Notes under the pieces: model-generated
The model's input: the letters and a program-made list of their open reading frames with translations, nothing else
Databases searched by the model: none
Told to the model about the DNA's origin: nothing
Shown: piece by piece, positions 59,050-64,000 of the stretch
How the letters are laid out: each line of letters begins with the position of its first letter
Position numbering within the stretch: the first letter of the stretch is position 1
Source of the DNA: Cyanoderma ruficeps
Lineage: Eukaryota; Chordata; Aves; Passeriformes; Timaliidae
Direction of reading: 5' to 3'
Assembly: GCA_008694505.1 (NCBI GenBank)
Contig: VZDJ01000219.1
Span: 8,597,089 to 8,661,088 of the forward strand
Length of the DNA: 64,000 bases
Made by a program: the position numbers and the translations under genes

Positions 59050-60730
59050 ACTAGTGCTCACGGGGTGGCTTTCACACCTGCGGGACCATGACCCGGGGTG
59101 GCAGGTGCAGCCCCCTCCAGCACACCCTGTGCCAGCTCAGCGGCCCCTCAGCACTTCTGCAGCAGGTTCAGGTGGGCAAACTGGTGCCATACAGCACCAG
59201 CACAGCATGTTGGGCACCAGCATCATGGATTGAGTAAATCCCAAAATCATTGACTGTTTGAACCATCTATCAGTGTAAAGTGGTTTTCTTTGACTGATGA
59301 AGCAGCAGAGCAATGACAGCAGCTCTGGTGGAGGGGACCAGCTTCCCTTCTGCTCAGCGCACGTGAAATGGCCCCTCTGACAGTGGTTTGAAGGGCTGAT
59401 GATGTGTCTGTCAGATTTTCTGTGGCAGAACTAGTGGTGGGAGCCACCAAGGCCAGGGCCTGACTGCGCCATGCCAGGATTTTTAATGGTTTCTGTGCAT
59501 CCAAGGGGAGAAGCCAGCTACAATCTCACTGCTGAATCATTAATTTCCCTCCTCTGAGTCATCCTGCAGCCCTGTCACACACAGAGCGGACACAAGCAGG
59601 GCTGAGGTGGGCAGTGGCTCCAGGTTGATACAGCGGGTTTAGAAAACTGGTTGTAGGATAAAAGACAGAGATTGTGTCTACAGAACCAGTGAGCAGCCGC
59701 TTGGACAAACCCTAGAAAGCAGAGTTTTGATGCAGACCTGCACCAGCAGCTGGGGCTGGTCCTTCTGCATTTACTCTCTGGGAGGTGAGTGATTATACTG
59801 GTAGAAAGATGAGGACTGGGGAAAACTTCAGGAGAGGCTAGGACCTGTTAATGCAAAGGCTAAGTGAAATCTCACTGTGAAATCTGTTCCTCCCTGACCT
59901 TGCTAAGGCACAGCCAGGGTTAAACCATGCTCAGACTTTTCTGAAATGTGTCACCAAAGATGTCAGGAGAAAAAGTTATTGTTTATTTTGCTGCAACTCC
60001 TGAGGATTCTGGTGAGGATGGGGCCCTGCTGCACTGAAAACTTTGCAAAGACAAGTGTTGTACAGTTTTTTTTTGTTTGGCTCTAAGTCTTACCCTGCAG
60101 TATTTGCCAATTTCAATGCAGCAGCATGACTCCAGGGCAGGAGAGCCTGAAAGGGAAATGGACTGAGGGCTTTGCTGGAGAAATCAATTTAAAATGCATG
60201 GAAGGAAAACAATGTGGAAAATTAATCATTTCCTCCAAAAAGCCCCTGCCTTTTGTTCTTACAGTTCAGATATGCCTACTGCTGGGAAAAGGAGGGGAGA
60301 GCAGTGGGCTTTTTAATGGGGTTGGACTGGCATCATGCTCATGCAATTATTTTCACTCTCTGTGTTTGGTGTGAATTCCCCCCATAATGACACATGGAGC
60401 ACTGTTGGGATTTCCTGAGCTGTGACAACAACATGAGGGCATCAGTGGCCAAAAGCATCAGTATTGTGAATACTGGAGTCATGAAAATCCAGTCCCTCCT
60501 AATGCAGGAGGGACCTGAACACTGAGTAAACCACTTTTTGGTGCTAAGTGGCTCAGTACCCAACCCATGAACTCAACATCTCCAAAAATCAGCTTCTCCC
60601 TCCTCAGAGGTCTCCTCCCATGGCACACAGGGTTGCAGGCTTTGTTGGGCTGCATGTCAAGGAAACAAAGGCAGCCACCATGCACTCACACACTCATGTT
60701 TCTGTTCTCTGCAGGCTCACAAAGAGACAC
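59050..60730. other. Intergenic stretch before the LTC4S 3' end
   Basis: No gene, repeat family or RNA gene recognised. Ordinary mixed-composition sequence. Confidence 0.55.
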
Positions 60731-60734
60731 CCAG

Positions 60735-61374
60735 GACAGGAAGTTCAATGACCTTTTATTTGTGCCTGTTGTCCCTGGGCTGAGTTCAAAGTGGCACACG
60801 CAGCAGTGGTGATGAGTTTGCACAGTCTGATTTACAGCAGGGGCTGATAACCAGCATGAGGGCACCAACAGACTTTTCCACAACATATTGGTGGCTGCTC
60901 CAGTTTATCCCTCACCTCTTTTGTTATGTCTCAGCCCACATCTGGTTCCAAACAAATGCCTTTCTTAGGTGTGGGCCTTGGAAAAGTGGCATGAATCTGT
61001 ATTCTGTGCCTGGGCTGAGGGCAGAGCCACTGGAGAATGGGGAACACATGGCACTTCCTTTTGGCAACTCACTGGGAAACTCAGGCTGAGAAGAGTTTGC
61101 TTTTATATGTCCTTGTTTGGGATAGTTGTTTCCACATCAGAGATGATGGAGCCACCAGATGTGGAGCAAGTGGCACACAAAGTGCCATGGGGGAAAAACA
61201 TCTCCTAAACAGCTCAGCAATTCCTGCCAATGCTGGACAGTGAGGAAGGAGATGTTAAAACCTCGAGTGAGGGTGGATTTCTCATTGAGGGCTGTCGAGT
61301 TGCAGCCAGTCTGTTAAGGTGGGCAGGAGGGAGCAGGAACTGAAGATGACGACAGTGATGAAGCACAGAGTGGG
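60735..61374 (-). other. LTC4S: LTC4S 3' UTR with polyadenylation signal
   Basis: Minus-strand sequence after the LTC4S stop at 61375. TTTATT at 60755-60760 reads AATAAA on that strand, about 615 bases downstream of the stop. It is the best candidate 3' end, though a shorter UTR cannot be excluded. Confidence 0.55.
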
Positions 61375-63421
61375 TCATGCTGTGAGAAGCTGGAGGACAT
61401 TCAGTCCCACGTAGTGAGAGAAGAAGAAATGCAGGATGCCCAGGGCTGACACTGCAATGAGAATCCAGAGGACTCCAGCGCTGAAGTATATCGGGGCGAG
61501 TCTGATGGGAAAGAGGCAGCTGCTGACACTGAGCTTCCCACCTGGGAACAGCCCCTTCCTCCCTGCAGAAGTGGGTGGAAAGGCAGCCCCCGGCTGTCCC
61601 CTGCCCCTTGTGTGAGTCCCATGCCCTGCTTCCACCTCAAGGGAACAAACACACACAGCCAAGAGGCCTTGGGGCAGCTCCAGCCTTGCCCAGTACCTGT
61701 GTTGCCCTGTATCCATGTTCACATTATGCCTCGGAGACAAGGCTGAGTCATGCAGGAAGCTCAGAGCACCCAAGAGTCTTAAGCTTTCCCAAAGCATTAT
61801 GTTCCCAAACACAGCCCCCCAGGGGTTACCATGTACTTCCCTGAGTGCTGCTGTGTCTGAGTGTGTCTGAGCATGTAAGTGTGCAAGAGTGTGTAACTGT
61901 GTAAGAGCATGCAAGAGTGTGTGTGAGTGTATTTACCTTTCTGAGGATGATGCTTTGTATCCCATAAAGTAGCAGTAGCGGGCGCAGAGATAGAGCAGAC
62001 CCAAGGCTGCAGCCAGACCTGTGTTTAGGACAGATCACAGTGACCATCTCCAAAGGCTTTTCAGAGCTGCTTGGAACCAAAGATGCACCCCAAAGTGAAG
62101 GAATAGACTCTGTGTCCTCTGGCTCTACCTTACCATCAGAGACAGAATTACTGCTTAATTTGTTGTTCAGAAGTTGAGCAGGATCTGAGGACTGAGCCAG
62201 CATGCAGGGCAACAGATCCAGTGACAAACCATGTAATGGGATATTCTCACCTTGATGGAAGAAGAGTCCAGCCTGCCACAGAAGTGCCAGGAAGATGGGA
62301 AAATACTCAGAGGAGTTCACCCTGGCAGGAAAGAGAAAGGTCATAAACTAGGGAAAAGAAGGAAGCTCTTCCTTTTTGCTTCCCCTAGCAGTTTCCAGAC
62401 ACTGGAGGCTTTTACTTTTTAGACCTGATGTTGTCATAAAAAGCCTCCAGGCTTGCTCCTTTTCACGCAGTTCCTGACCCTGCCTTATTCACAGAAATTA
62501 AACAATGGAAAGAATAGGGTCTCCAGGGTACAAGAAATGAAGTAAAAGATTTCCAGGTCAGACTGTGCACAGAAAAGCTCCATGAACCACTCCCACTGCT
62601 CCTTCCCAAGTGCTGCAGTCAAACCCTGCTGCCAATGCCCCAAAGCCCTGAGCTGTAGGGAAGGCCTGTCCCTCAAGTAGATAAGGCCAGAGGAGTCTGG
62701 GCTTTGTGCAGGAGCTGGAGTGAGCTCATAACTGTTGGGATTGTTTGTATGCCATGCCCTGTCCTCCCAAAGGCACAGTCACACCAAAAGATGTTGGATG
62801 AAGCTGAGTCTTGGCCAGTGAAGGAGAAAATAAGGATGAGGGGATCCAGCTCAGTTGCTTTTTTTCCAGTGGTCAGCTACAACGAAAGTGGAAGCTCCTC
62901 CCTCCCCTTTGCAGCCCTAGTGCAGAAGTCACAGCAGAGATGCTGGATTTTCCTCATTCCAATTCCAGCTGAGATCTCTCTGGGACCTTGTCCTTCCCCA
63001 TGAGAGAGATTCAGAGCAGGGCTGAAGCTGCCTGAGATTTGGACACCACTTGGATAAAACCAGTCTAAGTCTCAGGCACCAAGGGTTATGTCTTTAGGAG
63101 CCCTTCACTGTACAGCAGAGATTCTTGTGTGGTTTCTATCAGCAATGGCTGGTTTAGGACTCAAGAGCCAATCCAATCCTGATGTTGAGTCTTCAATCCA
63201 TTAATTAACCTTGAGGGAGGTAATTGCTTAATTACAGTTCCAGGAAAGGAATAGCAAAGCAAGGGAAAGGCAGTGCAGTTACATGAGATCTGACAAACAT
63301 CAGGTAAGAGGAGTTTCTTACTGTGCTCGAAAGATCCTTTCAAATTCAGGAGGGCCAGAAATCTTTGGAGGTGAAATGCCAAACAACCTCCTAGCATAGA
63401 TCACCTGGAGGAAGAAGTAGG
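61375..63421 (-). CDS. LTC4S: Leukotriene C4 synthase, exons 2-5 (exon 1 not visible)
   Basis: Integral membrane enzyme of the nuclear envelope and ER (MAPEG family) that joins glutathione to LTA4. Exons in transcript order: 63322-63421, 62251-62321, 61937-62018, 61375-61501; GT-AG, phases match, 380 nt. Exon 2 gives [18 protein letters not shown] and [12 protein letters not shown]; exon 3 [21 protein letters not shown]; exon 4 [16 protein letters not shown]; exon 5 [20 protein letters not shown], ending QLLTA. The glutathione-binding residues of the human enzyme (Arg51, Asn55, Glu58, Tyr59, Tyr93, Tyr97, Arg104) all have counterparts in FRAQVNSSEY, CYFMGY and SSERLAP. Four hydrophobic segments are expected; the first is mostly in exon 1. 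In human, exon 1 is a short coding piece starting MKDE; no match is seen in 63422-64000, so it probably lies beyond the window edge. LTC4S is also near HNRNPH1 in human 5q35. Confidence 0.93.
61846..61932. repeat. Degenerate TG-rich minisatellite beside LTC4S exon 4
   Basis: Irregular repeats built on 'gtgtgtaagagcatgcaagagtgtg' and 'tgtctgagtgtg' fill the start of the intron after exon 4, ending within 5 bases of the splice donor at 61936. It is CA-rich on the sense strand. Confidence 0.75.
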
Positions 63422-64000
63422 CTGCAGCAAAAGAGAGAAAAGTAGCAGTGGTCAGTCCTATGGCTGGGCACAGTGGAGTCAGGAGCTGGCCAGAGGCTGG
63501 GGAAAAAGATCAGCAGTCTCCTCCTAACCCCACACCCCCACACAGCAGAGAAAGCTAGAATAAAATCCCAGGTACTTTTTAGATAAGGAAAAGCAATTAC
63601 CCAGAGCTATAGTGAAGTAAGGAATATACAGTCATGTACTACCAGTGTTATCTGCTTTCTTGCATAATCAGCAGATGATAAAATTGTTACACAATTCAGA
63701 TGCACTTCATACTAACAATGTCAAGGGTTTTTTCATTCTTTTAATTTTTTCCTCTTCTAAATTCTGATATCTGTGTAGGGATGGAACTGATGCCACAGAT
63801 AGCCAGCCAGACACTGAATTAAATTGTGCAACATGGACCTGTGGCTGGGCGTTCTATGTGACCCACCACAATGCATCATTCCACCTTTTCACACCACAGA
63901 GCTCCTTGTATGCTCACATCTACACGCACTTCAGGAGCTGCTGTAAACCCAAAGAGGGAAATTCTACATGTTTGTAGAAGGGAAAGATCTACTAAAAAAT
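63422..64000. other. LTC4S intron 1 or upstream sequence
   Basis: AT-richer than the gene body. No exon 1 of LTC4S, CpG island or repeat recognised. Confidence 0.5.

Noticed and set aside
63598..63635. ATG and GT on the minus strand as LTC4S exon 1
   Set aside because: The donor gives the wrong phase for exon 2 and the peptide does not resemble the hydrophobic MAPEG N-terminus.

Overview
The window is vertebrate nuclear DNA, almost certainly from a bird and probably a songbird. The reasons are: short introns with GT-AG borders, CR1 LINE fragments with the bird-type 3' end, a solo piece of a retroviral LTR of a kind common in songbird genomes, and a second deoxycytidine-kinase-type gene (DCK2) that birds keep and mammals lack. 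The gene set RUFY1 - HNRNPH1 - LTC4S matches human 5q35.3, the region corresponding to chicken chromosome 13. All identities come from reading the translated exons against remembered family sequences; no search was run.

Layout. 1-21.0 kb is an AT-rich gene desert with no supportable gene, one 274-base assembly gap and one LTR scrap. 21.3-36.1 kb (+) is RUFY1, 18 coding exons, complete and in frame (693 aa), with a CpG-island promoter at 21.1-21.6 kb and a second CpG island at 25.0-25.3 kb that could drive the short isoform. 37.2-45.3 kb (-) is HNRNPH1, tail-to-tail with RUFY1; 11 coding exons give a 444-aa protein from the usual start. Two more exons upstream (46.04-46.10 and 51.68-51.73 kb) join in frame and would add 51 residues. 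46.9-50.9 kb (+) is DCK2, seven exons, 269 aa, complete, lying on the opposite strand entirely inside the intron between those two upstream HNRNPH1 exons. 51.4-52.6 kb is a large CpG island at the distal HNRNPH1 exon. 52.6-60.7 kb has no recognised gene, but a CpG island at 58.6-59.0 kb and coding-like minus-strand segments at 58.2-57.5 kb suggest an unrecognised gene. 60.7-63.4 kb (-) is LTC4S: exons 2-5 are clear, exon 1 is not visible.

The genes do unrelated jobs: endosomal tethering (RUFY1), pre-mRNA splicing (HNRNPH1), nucleoside salvage (DCK2) and leukotriene synthesis (LTC4S). They are neighbours by conserved synteny, not an operon. The points most worth following are the nested antisense DCK2, the in-frame N-terminal extension of HNRNPH1, a long intronic hairpin in HNRNPH1 at 42478-42568 whose single non-Watson-Crick outer pair is a G-U wobble only on the sense strand, and the second RUFY1 promoter.
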